Shown: positions 22,335 through 31,578 of the stretch, piece after piece
Layout of the letters: each line of letters begins with the position of its first letter
Position numbering within the stretch: the stretch's first letter is position 1
Assembly (NCBI GenBank): GCA_902495085.1
Contig: CABUWA010000005.1
Span: forward strand, 1 to 36,750
Length of the DNA: 36,750 nucleotides
Direction: 5' to 3'
Origin: an uncultured Collinsella sp.
GTDB taxonomy: Bacteria > Actinomycetota > Coriobacteriia > Coriobacteriales > Coriobacteriaceae
The notes under the pieces: generated by a model
Told to the model about the DNA's origin: nothing
Seen by the model: only the letters and a program-made list of their open reading frames with translations
Databases searched by the model: none
Position numbers and translations under genes: made by a program

Positions 22335-24211
22335 ACGTGGCGCAACATATCCGCGACCGTGCAGGCCGCTTTCGTTGGATGGGACTCCTCGTGGTGTGGG
22401 CGGTCTTTATTGCTATGGCCGCCGTGTTGCTGGTGGAGCGTGCCGGCGTGCGGTACAGCGCTGGACAGCACAAGCTGGGCATGCTCGCCGCCAACGACGC
22501 GGTGCCGGCCTCCTCGGCAATTTTTGGCCAAAAGCCCACGTGCCTGGTCATTACCGATTCCGATCAAGCTGGCGTCGAGGACGTAAAGGAACAGTTCGAC
22601 CAGATCCTGCTCGACATGAAGATCGCGCACCGCGACGTGGACCTTGCCCTGGATGGTGCGGATGCCATTCCCTCGCTGACCTCCTTCGATCGCGTGATTT
22701 TGATCATGCCGTCGCTCGATGGGCTCGGTACGCACCTGAGCGACATTATGAGTTGGGTGAGTGCCGGCGGTTCGCTTATGCTCGCCATGCCGCCGGATAA
22801 CTCGAGCTATCTGCAAGTGATTGCCTCCAAGCTTGGCATTGAATCGGCCGGATATGACTATGTAAAAGCCGAAAGCATTGTGCCGAGTGAGGACTTTATG
22901 CTGGGCGGGGGAGAGCGCTACGAGCTCTCGGACCCCTTTGATTCGTCGCTTTCGGTATCGCTGCGCGAGACGGCTCGTGTGTGGGCTATGACCGGCGATG
23001 CGGGCGCTCCGCTCATTTGGTCGAATGATTGCGGTGGCGGGCGCACCGTGGTGTGCAATATCGGTATCTACGACAAGGTCATGCGCGGTTTTTACGCCGC
23101 GGCGATCAGCCTGTTGGGCGATGCCACGGCCTACCCCGTCATCAACAGCGCTGTTTTCTATCTGGACGACTTTCCCAGCCCCGTGCCCTCGGGCGACGGT
23201 ACCTACATCAAGCGCGACTACGGGCTTTCCATCGCCGACTTTTATGCCAAGGTCTGGTGGCCCGATCTGCAAAAGCTCGCACAAAAATACGGCATTCGCT
23301 ATACCGGCGTGATGATCGAAAACTACGAGGACGCGGTCAACCAGACCGAGCCCGCGCGCCAGGCCGATACCACACAGTTCCGCTACTTTGGCGGCATGCT
23401 GCTGCAGATGGGCGGCGAGTTGGGCTTTCATGGCTATAACCATCAGCCGCTGGCGCTCTGGGACACCGACTATGGCACACTGTACGACTACAAGACATGG
23501 AAGAACAAGGAAACACTCGTCGCATCGCTCAACGAGCTTATCGCCTTCCAAGACGAGGTGCTGTCCAATGCACACGGCTCGGTCTACGTGCCGCCGTCAA
23601 ACATCCTTTCGACCCGCGCCCGCAAGATAATTGGCGAGGACGTGCCGCGCATCAAGACCATTGCCAGTACGTACTTTGAGGACGGAACCGACCTGCCCTA
23701 CGTGCAGGAATTTGGCGTGGCGAGCGATGGTATCGTGGAACAGCCGCGCATCGTTTCGGGCGGCATGGTCGATGACACCTATATGCGTCTGGCCGCGGTG
23801 TCCGAGCTCAACATGCACTACGTGAGTACCCACTTTATGCATCCCGATGACCTGCTGGATCCCGATCGCGGCGCCAAGGAGGGCTGGGAAGTCTATAAGG
23901 GCGGCCTGGTCAACTATCTGGACTGGCTTGCTACGTCCGCTCCCGACCTGCGCTACCAGACGGGTTCGGAATGCTCGGGTGCCATCCAGCGTTTTTCCTC
24001 CGTGACGGTGAGCATGGATACGAGCGACGATGCCTGGACGCTCAGCCTGGGCAACTTCCACGATGAGGCTTGGCTTATGTTCCGCGCCAATAACGGCGAG
24101 CCGGGTGCGGTGTCCGGTGGCGAGATTAAACACCTGACGGGCGACCTGTGCCTAGTCAAAGCGACGGAAAAGACCGTGACGATTGAGCGTAAGGAGGGTG
24201 GCGACCGATGA
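22331..24211 (+). CDS. pelA: PelA-like polysaccharide deacetylase (DUF2194)
   Basis: 626 aa from ATG 22331 (GGGGAGGAGG upstream; ATGA overlap with pelE). An N-terminal signal-anchor helix (GLLVVWAVFIAMAAVLLVE) places the rest outside the membrane. Residues about 70-270 form a Rossmann-like domain (CLVITDSDQAGVEDV), followed by a CE4-type deacetylase region with the acidic motif FYLDDFPSP (about 278) and metal ligands in GFHGYNHQP (H-x3-H, about 371). STHFMHPDD follows near 500. In Gram-positive pel clusters PelA removes acetyl groups from the GalNAc-rich polymer, giving it positive charge. The hydrolase domain of Pseudomonas PelA is not evident. A lectin-like beta domain may end the protein. 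Confidence 0.8.
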   Translation: MNVAQHIRDRAGRFRWMGLLVVWAVFIAMAAVLLVERAGVRYSAGQHKLGMLAANDAVPASSAIFGQKPTCLVITDSDQAGVEDVKEQFDQILLDMKIAHRDVDLALDGADAIPSLTSFDRVILIMPSLDGLGTHLSDIMSWVSAGGSLMLAMPPDNSSYLQVIASKLGIESAGYDYVKAESIVPSEDFMLGGGERYELSDPFDSSLSVSLRETARVWAMTGDAGAPLIWSNDCGGGRTVVCNIGIYDKVMRGFYAAAISLLGDATAYPVINSAVFYLDDFPSPVPSGDGTYIKRDYGLSIADFYAKVWWPDLQKLAQKYGIRYTGVMIENYEDAVNQTEPARQADTTQFRYFGGMLLQMGGELGFHGYNHQPLALWDTDYGTLYDYKTWKNKETLVASLNELIAFQDEVLSNAHGSVYVPPSNILSTRARKIIGEDVPRIKTIASTYFEDGTDLPYVQEFGVASDGIVEQPRIVSGGMVDDTYMRLAAVSELNMHYVSTHFMHPDDLLDPDRGAKEGWEVYKGGLVNYLDWLATSAPDLRYQTGSECSGAIQRFSSVTVSMDTSDDAWTLSLGNFHDEAWLMFRANNGEPGAVSGGEIKHLTGDLCLVKATEKTVTIERKEGGDR

Positions 24212-25635
24212 GAATCTGCTTGGTGCTCGAGGGCTGCTACCCCTACGTGCACGGCGGTGTGTCCACCTGGATGCACGGCTACATCACGGCCATGCCCGAG
24301 CACGAGTTTGTGCTGTGGGTGATTGGCGCCCACGCCGAAGACCGCGGCAAGTTTGTCTACGATCTGCCCGGCAACGTCGTCGAGGTGCACGAGGTGTTCC
24401 TGGACGATGCCCTGCGTCTTTCGGGCGAGCAGGAGGAAGTCGACTTCGACGACCGTGAGCGCGAGGCGTTGCGCCGTCTGGTTTCGCTCTCCAATCCGGA
24501 CTGGGACGTGCTGTTCGACATTTTCCAGCGCCGCCACGTGCATCCGCTCTCATTTTTGCAGAGCCGTACGTTTATGGACATCTTCCGTGACGTGTGCCTA
24601 GCCGAGTACCCGTACACGCCTTTCGCCGACGCCTTCCACACTATGCGCTCCATGTTGCTGCCCGTGCTCTACCTGCTGGGTAGCGAGGTGCCGGTAGCCG
24701 ATGTGTACCACGCCATCTCGACCGGTTACGGCGGTCTGCTCGCCTGCCTGGGCTCAAGCGTTCACCATGCGCCGGTGCTGCTCACCGAGCACGGCATCTA
24801 TACCCGTGAACGCGAGGAAGAGATCATTCGCGCCGACTGGGTGGTGCCGTCGTTTAAGGACCGCTGGATCCGCTTTTTCTACCTGCTTTCGGAGGAGATC
24901 TACCGTCGTGCCTTTCGCGTGACGAGCCTGTTTCACAACGCCCGCAAGACGCAGATCGATATGGGCTGCGATGCGGACAAATGCCTGGTCATCCCCAACG
25001 GCATCCAGTTCGACCGCTTTAAGGGCATACCCTTAAAGCCCGATGACGGCTGGGTGGACATTGGCGCTGTGGTACGCCTGGCGCCCATCAAGGACGTCAA
25101 GACCATGATCTATGCCTTCTTTGAGCTGCACGAGCGCCTGCCCAAGGTGCGCCTGCACATTATGGGCGGCGTGGACGACGAGGAGTATGGCGCCGAGTGC
25201 CACGCGCTGGTTGATACCCTGGGCGTGCGCGATCTGATCTTTACCGGCCGTGTCAACGTGGTCGAGTACATGGAAAAGCTGGACTTTACCATTTTGACGA
25301 GCATCTCCGAGGGCCAGCCGCTGAGCGTGCTGGAGTCGCTCGCCGCGCGTCGTCCCTGCGTGACGACCGAGGTGGGCTGCTGCCGCGAGCTACTCGAAGG
25401 CGCCCCGGGCGACGACTTTGGCGTGGCAGGTTTTGTGACGCCGCCCATGTATCGCAAGGGCTTGGCCGATGCCATGGAGCGCATGTGCGCAAGCCGCGCC
25501 CGCCGTATCGAGATGGGGGAGCGCGGCCAGCGTCGCGTCGCCACGTACTTTTTGCACGAGCAGATGCTCGCCAACTATCGCGCGCTGTACGACGAGACGG
25601 CGCGTGCGTTTGACCTGCCCAGAGAGGGGGAGTAG
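24208..25635 (+). CDS. pelF: PelF glycosyltransferase (GT4)
   Basis: 475 aa, cytosolic. The N-terminus LEGCYPYVHGGVSTWMHGYI is the PelF signature. The GT-B C-domain shows the donor-site sequence SISEGQPLSVLESLAARRP with the GT4 E-x7-E pair, preceded by LVIPNGIQFDRF and IGAVVRLAPIKDVKTM. PelF polymerises the exopolysaccharide backbone from a UDP-sugar (UDP-GalNAc in characterised systems) and hands it to PelE/PelG. ATG 24208 overlaps the pelA stop (ATGA), with GGAGGGTGG upstream. Length and motifs agree with intact family members. Confidence 0.92.
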   Translation: MRICLVLEGCYPYVHGGVSTWMHGYITAMPEHEFVLWVIGAHAEDRGKFVYDLPGNVVEVHEVFLDDALRLSGEQEEVDFDDREREALRRLVSLSNPDWDVLFDIFQRRHVHPLSFLQSRTFMDIFRDVCLAEYPYTPFADAFHTMRSMLLPVLYLLGSEVPVADVYHAISTGYGGLLACLGSSVHHAPVLLTEHGIYTREREEEIIRADWVVPSFKDRWIRFFYLLSEEIYRRAFRVTSLFHNARKTQIDMGCDADKCLVIPNGIQFDRFKGIPLKPDDGWVDIGAVVRLAPIKDVKTMIYAFFELHERLPKVRLHIMGGVDDEEYGAECHALVDTLGVRDLIFTGRVNVVEYMEKLDFTILTSISEGQPLSVLESLAARRPCVTTEVGCCRELLEGAPGDDFGVAGFVTPPMYRKGLADAMERMCASRARRIEMGERGQRRVATYFLHEQMLANYRALYDETARAFDLPREGE

Positions 25636-25638
25636 CCA

Positions 25639-27183
25639 GTGGCCGGAATCGGTTTTGAGCTCAAGCGCCTGTTTAGGCGCAAGGGCCTGTTTGCCACGAT
25701 GCGCGCCTATGGCTACGCCGGCATTGTGTGCACGGGTCCCATGCTGCTGGGCGTGCTGCTCCAGGTGGGTATCTTGGTGCTGTGCGGTCTGTGGGGCGTG
25801 GGCCGTTCCAACCAGGATCTGCTGGTGTGCATGGTGACCTATACGCTGCTGGCGTCGCTTACGCTCACGAGCTTTTTCTCCATGCCGGTCACGCGCTTTT
25901 TGGCGGACATGCTCTTTGCCGAGCGCGAAGAAGAGATTCTGCCCTCGTTTTGGGGATCCAACGCCATCATGCTCGTTGCGGGGACGGTGCTCTACGGCGT
26001 CTTTTTGCTGTTCTCGGGCGCCACGCCGCTGCAGGGGCTGCTGTGCCTGTGGCTGTTCAACATTATGATCGTCAACTGGAACGGCATGAGCTATCTCACG
26101 GCCATCAAGGACTACCGCGGTATCCTGTGCAGTTTTGCGGCCGCCATTGGCATGGCGTGCCTGTGCGCCCTGGCCGCGCTGGCGCTGGGGCTGCCGCCGG
26201 TCGAGGGCCTGTTGGCATCAATCGCCTTGGGCTACGGCGTCATGCTCGCCTGGGATGTGGCGCTGCTGTACCGGTATTTTCCTCAGAGCGACCGCAGCCC
26301 CTGGCTCTTTTTGCAGTGGCTCGATCAGTTTATGCCGCTGGCGCTCACGGGCCTTTTTACCAACCTGGGGCTCTTTGCGCACCTGGTGATCATTTGGGCC
26401 GGTCCCATTGGCGTGCAGGTCAAGGGCTTGTTTTATGGCGCGCCCTACCACGATGTGCCGGCGCTCATCGCGTTTTTGACCATTCTGGTCACGACCGTCA
26501 ACTTTGTGGTCTCGGTCGAGGTCAACTTCTATCCGCGCTACCGCGACTACTACAGCCTGTTTAACGACGGCGGCGTTGTGGGCGATATTGTGGTTGCCGA
26601 GGAGGAAATGCTCGCCACGCTCAACCGGGAGCTGTGGTTTTGCGCGCTCAAGCAGCTGTTTGTGACCGCGGCCGTCATCTCGCTGGAGACCACGGTGCTC
26701 TCGGCCTTGCCGCTGGGCTTTAACAGCCTTATGCACGGATATTTTCGCACGCTGTGCGTGGGCTATGGCCTGTATGCCGTGGGCAATACGGTGATGCTCA
26801 TCTTGCTGTACTTTACCGACTACAAGGGAGCCGTGCTGGCCTCGGGCCTGTTTGCCGGTGTGGCCGGGCTGGCGACCGCTGTATTGCTGCTTTTGCCGCA
26901 GCAGTTTTACGGCTTTGGCTTTTTGTTGGGTGCGGCGGTGTTTTTTATCGTGGCGCTGCTGCGACTCGACACCTATACTGCCAACTTGCCGTATCGTATC
27001 CTGAGCCAGCAGCCCATGGTGGCGACCGACAAGACGGGTCGCTTTACACAACTGGGCCGCTTGCTCGACCGTGCCGAGCAGCGCTATGAGGAAGCTCGCC
27101 ATAAGGGTGAGCCGCATGGCGCTTTTGAGCGCACGGTGGTCCGTGTGTATCGCAACCATTGGGGAGATTCTGATGACCGATAG
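25639..27183 (+). CDS. pelG: PelG membrane transporter (MOP/flippase-like)
   Basis: 514 aa from GTG 25639 (GAGGGGGAG upstream). The N-terminus MAGIGFELKRLF is near-diagnostic of PelG. About twelve hydrophobic segments follow (for example GPMLLGVLLQVGILVLCGLW; LYGVFLLFSGATPLQGLLCL; GFGFLLGAAVFFIVALLRL), giving a polytopic inner-membrane protein of the MATE/MOP fold. It moves the polymer made by PelF across the membrane and associates with PelD and PelE. The gene starts 3 nt after the pelF stop and overlaps the next gene by 11 nt, so the kinase-like lipoprotein is part of the same transcript. Confidence 0.92.
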   Translation: MAGIGFELKRLFRRKGLFATMRAYGYAGIVCTGPMLLGVLLQVGILVLCGLWGVGRSNQDLLVCMVTYTLLASLTLTSFFSMPVTRFLADMLFAEREEEILPSFWGSNAIMLVAGTVLYGVFLLFSGATPLQGLLCLWLFNIMIVNWNGMSYLTAIKDYRGILCSFAAAIGMACLCALAALALGLPPVEGLLASIALGYGVMLAWDVALLYRYFPQSDRSPWLFLQWLDQFMPLALTGLFTNLGLFAHLVIIWAGPIGVQVKGLFYGAPYHDVPALIAFLTILVTTVNFVVSVEVNFYPRYRDYYSLFNDGGVVGDIVVAEEEMLATLNRELWFCALKQLFVTAAVISLETTVLSALPLGFNSLMHGYFRTLCVGYGLYAVGNTVMLILLYFTDYKGAVLASGLFAGVAGLATAVLLLLPQQFYGFGFLLGAAVFFIVALLRLDTYTANLPYRILSQQPMVATDKTGRFTQLGRLLDRAEQRYEEARHKGEPHGAFERTVVRVYRNHWGDSDDR

Positions 27184-28942
27184 GATGATGTCGCGCCGTC
27201 GCCTGATTGAAGCGGCTGCCGGCGCGCTGCTGCTTTCGGGCTGCTCGGTGCAGGAAGACTCCTCGACCAAAAAGGTCAAAAAGCAGGACAAGATTAAAAA
27301 GGCCGAGGCCTCGAACGGTACCAAGCACCTGCGCGACAAGGACGAGCTCTACGAGGTCTACGATGATTCGGGCATTGTGACCATGTACCTGACGGTTTCG
27401 CGTGGCAACAGCTCCGAGAACACTGATCATAGCTGGGCCGAGATCAATACGTACTCTGTGTATGACTACGCCGACATGGGCGTGGCGCGCTATCAGGTTA
27501 TGGGCCTGCTGCAGGCGGGCGACGAAGACGGCCCGGTGGCCGGCGAGGTTGGCTATGGCGAGGAAGCGCCCAATGCTACCGTGCAGGTGCGCGGCCAGAC
27601 GTCGAGCTCCTACACGCAAAAGAATTACAAGGTGGAGCTCAAAAAAGGCAAGGGCACCTGGCGCCAGCAGCGCGCGATTGCTCTTAACAAGCATATGGGC
27701 GAGGGTATGCGTTTTCGCAACAAGATGGCCTATGACCTTATCCGTGGGATTCCCCAGATGATGGGCCTGCGCACGCAGTTTGTGCATCTGTGGGTGTGCG
27801 ACCAGACCGAAAAGTCCAACGATACCTTTGAGGACTACGGCCTGTTTACGCAGGTGGAGCAGCTCAACAAGACGGCGCTTAAGGCGCACGGCTTGGATAA
27901 GAACGGGTATCTGTACAAGGTGAACAGCTTCGATTTCTATCGCTACGAGGACACCATTAAGCTTGCCGACGATCCCGACTACAACCAGGCCAACTTCGAG
28001 GGCATGCTCGAGATTAAGGGCGATTCGGACCACACCAAGCTCATCGAGATGCTCGATGCGCTCAACGATGAATCGCAAAAGATCGATGACGTGCTCGACG
28101 CCTATTTTGATACCGAGAATCTGGTCTATTGGATGGCGTTTCAGATTCTGACGGGCAACTGCGATACGCAGAACCGTAACTGCTATCTGTACAGCCCGCT
28201 CAACTCAAATACCTGGTATTTTTTGGATTGGGATAACGACGGCATGCTGCGTAAGCTTGAGCTGAGCCTGAAGGGGTTCTCGGACTACGCGAGCTGGGAG
28301 CGCGGCGTGAGCAACTACTGGGGCAACGTGCTGTTCAACCGCGCGTTGCGCAGCAAGTCGTTCCGCAGCGAACTCGACCGTGCCGTCAAGGACTTGCGCT
28401 CGTATTTGACCGAGGCGCGCCTGACCAAGATGATTAAGCATTATCGCGAGGTAACCGAATCGCTGGTCTTTGCTTCGCCCGATATCGACAATCTGCCTGT
28501 CACCAAGGATCAATACGAGCAAATCGCCGCGGCGATTCCTTCCGAGATCGAGGAGAACTACAAGGGCTATTGCGAGAGCTATAAAAAGCCCATGCCGTTC
28601 TACATTGGCGTGCCGCAGATCGATAATGGGAAGCTGCGCATGAGCTGGGATGCCGCGTACGACTTTAAGGCGCGCGATATTCGCTATACCGTCGAGCTTG
28701 CGCGCGACTATGCCATAAGCGACGTGCTTTTTAAGGCCGAGGACGTGCTGCTTCCCGAGGTGACCTGCGATGCGCCCGATACCGGCCAGTATTTTGTGCG
28801 CGTGCGCGCCACCAACTCCGACGACTATACGCAAGATGCGTTTGACTATTACGTGACCGACGACGGCAAGCAGTACGGCATGAAGTGTTTTTACGTGCAA
28901 GACGGCGGTAAGGTCGTGGAGGACACGTATGAGGAGGGCTAG
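27173..28942 (+). CDS. CotH-family kinase-like lipoprotein
   Basis: 589 aa from ATG 27173 (GGGGAG seven bases upstream); the frame is open further upstream but lies inside pelG. The N-terminus has a lipobox (LLLSGCS), so it is an exported lipoprotein, with a Lys-rich linker at about 30-45. The CotH core is recognisable: VQVRGQTSSSYTQKNYKVEL, then IALNKHMGEGMRFRNKMAYD, then WYFLDWDNDGM carrying the D-x-D metal-binding motif at about residues 345-348. A C-terminal fibronectin-like module ends the protein. CotH proteins are atypical kinases that phosphorylate surface proteins. Here the gene is embedded in the pel operon ahead of VTC and DUF4956 genes, so modification of a surface or matrix component is a reasonable inference. 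The target is unknown. Confidence 0.82.
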   Translation: MTDRMMSRRRLIEAAAGALLLSGCSVQEDSSTKKVKKQDKIKKAEASNGTKHLRDKDELYEVYDDSGIVTMYLTVSRGNSSENTDHSWAEINTYSVYDYADMGVARYQVMGLLQAGDEDGPVAGEVGYGEEAPNATVQVRGQTSSSYTQKNYKVELKKGKGTWRQQRAIALNKHMGEGMRFRNKMAYDLIRGIPQMMGLRTQFVHLWVCDQTEKSNDTFEDYGLFTQVEQLNKTALKAHGLDKNGYLYKVNSFDFYRYEDTIKLADDPDYNQANFEGMLEIKGDSDHTKLIEMLDALNDESQKIDDVLDAYFDTENLVYWMAFQILTGNCDTQNRNCYLYSPLNSNTWYFLDWDNDGMLRKLELSLKGFSDYASWERGVSNYWGNVLFNRALRSKSFRSELDRAVKDLRSYLTEARLTKMIKHYREVTESLVFASPDIDNLPVTKDQYEQIAAAIPSEIEENYKGYCESYKKPMPFYIGVPQIDNGKLRMSWDAAYDFKARDIRYTVELARDYAISDVLFKAEDVLLPEVTCDAPDTGQYFVRVRATNSDDYTQDAFDYYVTDDGKQYGMKCFYVQDGGKVVEDTYEEG

Positions 28943-29720
28943 CGCGCTGCTTGAGCGCCTGGCGGCACCTCCCGCACGCACCACGCAGGAGCGTTATCGC
29001 CACGAGCTCAAATATCTCATTAACGAGGGCGAGCACACTGCGCTTGCCTGTCGCATGGCGCCGGTGTTTAAACTGGACAAGCATGCGCAGGCGGGCGGTT
29101 ACACCATTCGCAGCCTGTACTTTGACGACTACTGTAACTCGGCCTACGAGGAAAAAGACGCCGGTATTCTCATGCGCAAAAAGTATCGCGTGCGCATCTA
29201 TAACGGCGGCGACAAGGTGATTAAGCTCGAGCGCAAAAAGAAGTACGGTAGCTGGATCTACAAAGAGGACGCGCCGCTCACGCGTGGCGAGTTTGAGCAG
29301 ATTCTGGCCGGAGACTACGACTTTTTGCTGAGGAGCCCCTATCCGCTCTGCCGCGAGTTCTACATCGAGTGCATCTGCAACATGATGCGCCCACGGACTA
29401 TCGTGGACTACGAGCGCGAGCCGTGGGTGATGGATGAGGGCACCGTGCGCATTACGTTTGACATGAACGTTCGTGCCGCGGTGGGAAGCTTCGATATCTT
29501 TGACGCGACGCTGCCCGCGCTGCCGGTCCTGGAGCCCGGCAAGCTGGTGATGGAGGTCAAGTTTACGGAGTTTTGCCCGCAGTTGGTGCGCGATATGGTG
29601 CCGCCGGGCGCGGCCGAGCTTACGGCGGTCTCCAAGTACTGCCTGTGTTACGAAAAGACCGCCTACTTGCGCGGCTTTAACTACTGGGAATCGGATTTTG
29701 AGAACCGAGGGGATATTTAG
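28929..29720 (+). CDS. VTC-domain (polyphosphate polymerase-like) protein
   Basis: 263 aa, soluble. The VTC tunnel-domain elements occur in order: YRHELKYLIN (about 18-27), YTIRSLYFDD, MRKKYRVRIYN, VIKLERKKKYGSWIYK and a late acidic LVMEVKFTEFCPQ. These basic and acidic residues line the active tunnel in yeast Vtc4, which makes polyphosphate from ATP. Stand-alone bacterial VTC proteins usually sit with DUF4956 and CotH genes, exactly as here; whether they make polyphosphate is not established. ATG 28929 overlaps the cotH stop by 14 nt. A DUF4956 membrane protein follows 3 nt after the stop. Confidence 0.85.
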   Translation: MRRASALLERLAAPPARTTQERYRHELKYLINEGEHTALACRMAPVFKLDKHAQAGGYTIRSLYFDDYCNSAYEEKDAGILMRKKYRVRIYNGGDKVIKLERKKKYGSWIYKEDAPLTRGEFEQILAGDYDFLLRSPYPLCREFYIECICNMMRPRTIVDYEREPWVMDEGTVRITFDMNVRAAVGSFDIFDATLPALPVLEPGKLVMEVKFTEFCPQLVRDMVPPGAAELTAVSKYCLCYEKTAYLRGFNYWESDFENRGDI

Positions 29721-29723
29721 ACC

Positions 29724-30389
29724 ATGAGCACCAGGGACTTTTTTAAGAACTCCGTCTTGGAGGCGTTTGGTCAGGTCGACCCTGCCAAGATCGGTCTGTC
29801 GCTGCTCGTGGCGCTCGCCATGGGCATCCTGATCTATTACGTGTACAAGCGCTTTTTTACCGGCGTGGTGTATTCGCGTAGCTTTGCCGTGACGCTCGTG
29901 GGCATGTGCGTGCTCACCTGCATGGTCACGCTCGCGATCTCGACCAACGTGGTCATCTCGCTCGGTATGGTCGGTGCTCTGTCTATCGTCCGCTATCGTA
30001 CGGCGGTCAAGGACCCGCTCGACCTGCTGTATCTGTTTTGGGCCATTACCACGGGCATTACGGCAGGTGCCGGCATGTATGCGCTCGTGGGGCTCACGGC
30101 AGTGGTGATCGTGGTTATGATCGCCGGCTTTGCGAGCCACCAGGACAAGGCGCGCGTGTACATGATGGTCATCCACTACACGGGCCAGACCACCGGCGAC
30201 GATATCGTGCGTGCATTTGGGCGCACCAAGTTCACCGTCAAGTCCAAGACCATGCGCGGCGACAAGGTCGAGATGGCCGTCGAGCTGTTCTCGGACGGTG
30301 TTGATATGCCCTATGCCGACGCGATTCGCGCGCTCGACGGCGTGGAAGACCTCACGCTCATTCAGTACAACGGCGAGTACCACGGTTAA
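29724..30389 (+). CDS. DUF4956 membrane protein
   Basis: 221 aa, with GAGGGG upstream of ATG 29724. About four membrane helices lie between residues 24 and 150 (GLSLLVALAMGILIYYVYKR; FAVTLVGMCVLTCMVTLAIS; LVGLTAVVIVVMIAGF). They surround the family hallmark GALSIVRYRTAVKDPLDLLY, a MgtC-like conserved loop. A ~70-residue cytosolic alpha/beta domain ends it. The biochemical role is unknown; it constantly accompanies VTC-domain proteins and may anchor or regulate them at the membrane. It is the last gene of the pel operon. No clear intrinsic terminator separates it from the next gene 64 nt on. Confidence 0.85.
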   Translation: MSTRDFFKNSVLEAFGQVDPAKIGLSLLVALAMGILIYYVYKRFFTGVVYSRSFAVTLVGMCVLTCMVTLAISTNVVISLGMVGALSIVRYRTAVKDPLDLLYLFWAITTGITAGAGMYALVGLTAVVIVVMIAGFASHQDKARVYMMVIHYTGQTTGDDIVRAFGRTKFTVKSKTMRGDKVEMAVELFSDGVDMPYADAIRALDGVEDLTLIQYNGEYHG

Positions 30390-30453
30390 TGTTGGTTCCG
30401 GTGTTCTGGTGAACTCCGAATCGTGGGTTTTGTTTTAGAAGGGACGGTGCCGC

Positions 30454-31446
30454 ATGTGCGCACGACAGTTTGAAGCGGACTGGGCTGCAAGGGCTGGTGC
30501 GCGTGAGGCGTGTCTTGTTGCGGCCTCGCATGTGCCGGCGGCGCTGTCGCTGTTGGGGATTGTGTGCCCCGGTGACCGCCTGGTGGCCTTTGCGGACGAC
30601 TTTGCCGATGCGTTTGCGCACGGCTTTTATGCCTGCGACGTGGCTATGGTGGGGGAGCCGTCGGTTGCGGCGTTTGCTGCCGCGTCCGAGAACTTTGATG
30701 CTTCGTTTGATGCCGAGGGGCCGCACCTGTGGTGGTTCGTCAACTCCATCGGCGGGTTTGGTCTACGTGTGCCTGACCTTCGCGCTCTGGGCCGCGCGGC
30801 TCGTGAGGCCCGCGCGCTGCTTGTGGTGGATAACACCGTGGCGTCGGCTTTAGGCTGCGATCCTCTGCGGCTGGGTGCTGTGCTGTCGCTCGAGGCGCTC
30901 GATCGCGTGTGCGCCGGCAAAGCTCCGCGCAAGCTCGTTGCCGCTTCGGTGGCGCGTTCGCAGCTCAAGCGCCATCGTGTGGATGCTGCTGCAGAGTGCG
31001 CGCATGCGTTGTTTGCGGGCTGCGGTGCTTTGGCGCTCGACCTTTCTACCGAGGATGCCGACGTGCTAGAGCGCGGACTGGACTCGCTCGATACCCGCAT
31101 GCAGGCTCACTTCGATCGCGCCCGTGCGCTGGCCGAGTATCTGGCCGCCAACGAGATGGTGCGCAACGTTCGCTATCCCGGGTTGAGCTCGCATCCCGAC
31201 CATGCGGTTGCAACGGGAATCCTCGAGCACGGCTTTGGTCCGGCAGTTGAGTTTGACCTTATCGAGCTTAGCGCAGGAGAGCTGTTCGACGCTTTGCCGG
31301 GGGAGTTTCGCACATCGCCTGCCGGCGGCGCAACAACACGACTTTCGGCCCCACGCGGCAAGCAGAGGAGCACCATCCGCCTCTTCGCCGGCACCGACAA
31401 CCCACTGGTTGTAGCGTCAACCCTAGACAACGCCCTCCGCAACTAG
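30454..31446 (+). CDS. Degenerate transsulfuration-type (Cys/Met metabolism) PLP-fold protein
   Basis: 330 aa, about 50-70 residues shorter at the N-terminus than cystathionine gamma-synthase relatives. The fold is recognisable: CLVAASHVPAALSLLGIVCP stands where the family has an SSGMAA phosphate-binding loop, then LLVVDNTVAS (PLP-ring Asp) and C-terminal SPAGGATTRLSAP. The segment expected to hold the PLP lysine (HSATK in the family) reads LSLEALDRVCAGK, so the lysine is apparently lost or displaced. It is therefore probably inactive or repurposed. GAAGGGACGG precedes ATG 30454. Whether it joins the pel transcript (64-nt gap) or has its own promoter is unclear. The codon use is typical of the core genome, arguing against recent decay. 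Confidence 0.65.
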   Translation: MCARQFEADWAARAGAREACLVAASHVPAALSLLGIVCPGDRLVAFADDFADAFAHGFYACDVAMVGEPSVAAFAAASENFDASFDAEGPHLWWFVNSIGGFGLRVPDLRALGRAAREARALLVVDNTVASALGCDPLRLGAVLSLEALDRVCAGKAPRKLVAASVARSQLKRHRVDAAAECAHALFAGCGALALDLSTEDADVLERGLDSLDTRMQAHFDRARALAEYLAANEMVRNVRYPGLSSHPDHAVATGILEHGFGPAVEFDLIELSAGELFDALPGEFRTSPAGGATTRLSAPRGKQRSTIRLFAGTDNPLVVASTLDNALRN

Positions 31447-31464
31447 CTAAATCATCCTCAACTC

Positions 31465-31539
31465 CATAAGTTGCGGTGAAATATGGATTGATTTACGGCT
31501 TTAACCGCATAAACAGTCCCTATTTCACCGCAACTTATG
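31465..31539. repeat. 19-bp perfect inverted repeat element (75 nt)
   Basis: CATAAGTTGCGGTGAAATA (31465-31483) is the exact reverse complement of 31521-31539. The 37-nt centre also contains a short imperfect stem (TTTACGG with CCGCATAAA). It lies between convergent genes. There is no T-run, so it is not a classical terminator. The arm resembles the 17596-17722 arms in a GCGG(C/T)-(A/G)AA core, which may reflect one family of intergenic repeats. Confidence 0.6.
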
Positions 31540-31578
31540 AGAAGGGGTTGTGTAGCTAAATAGCCCCGTCCCAAATGG

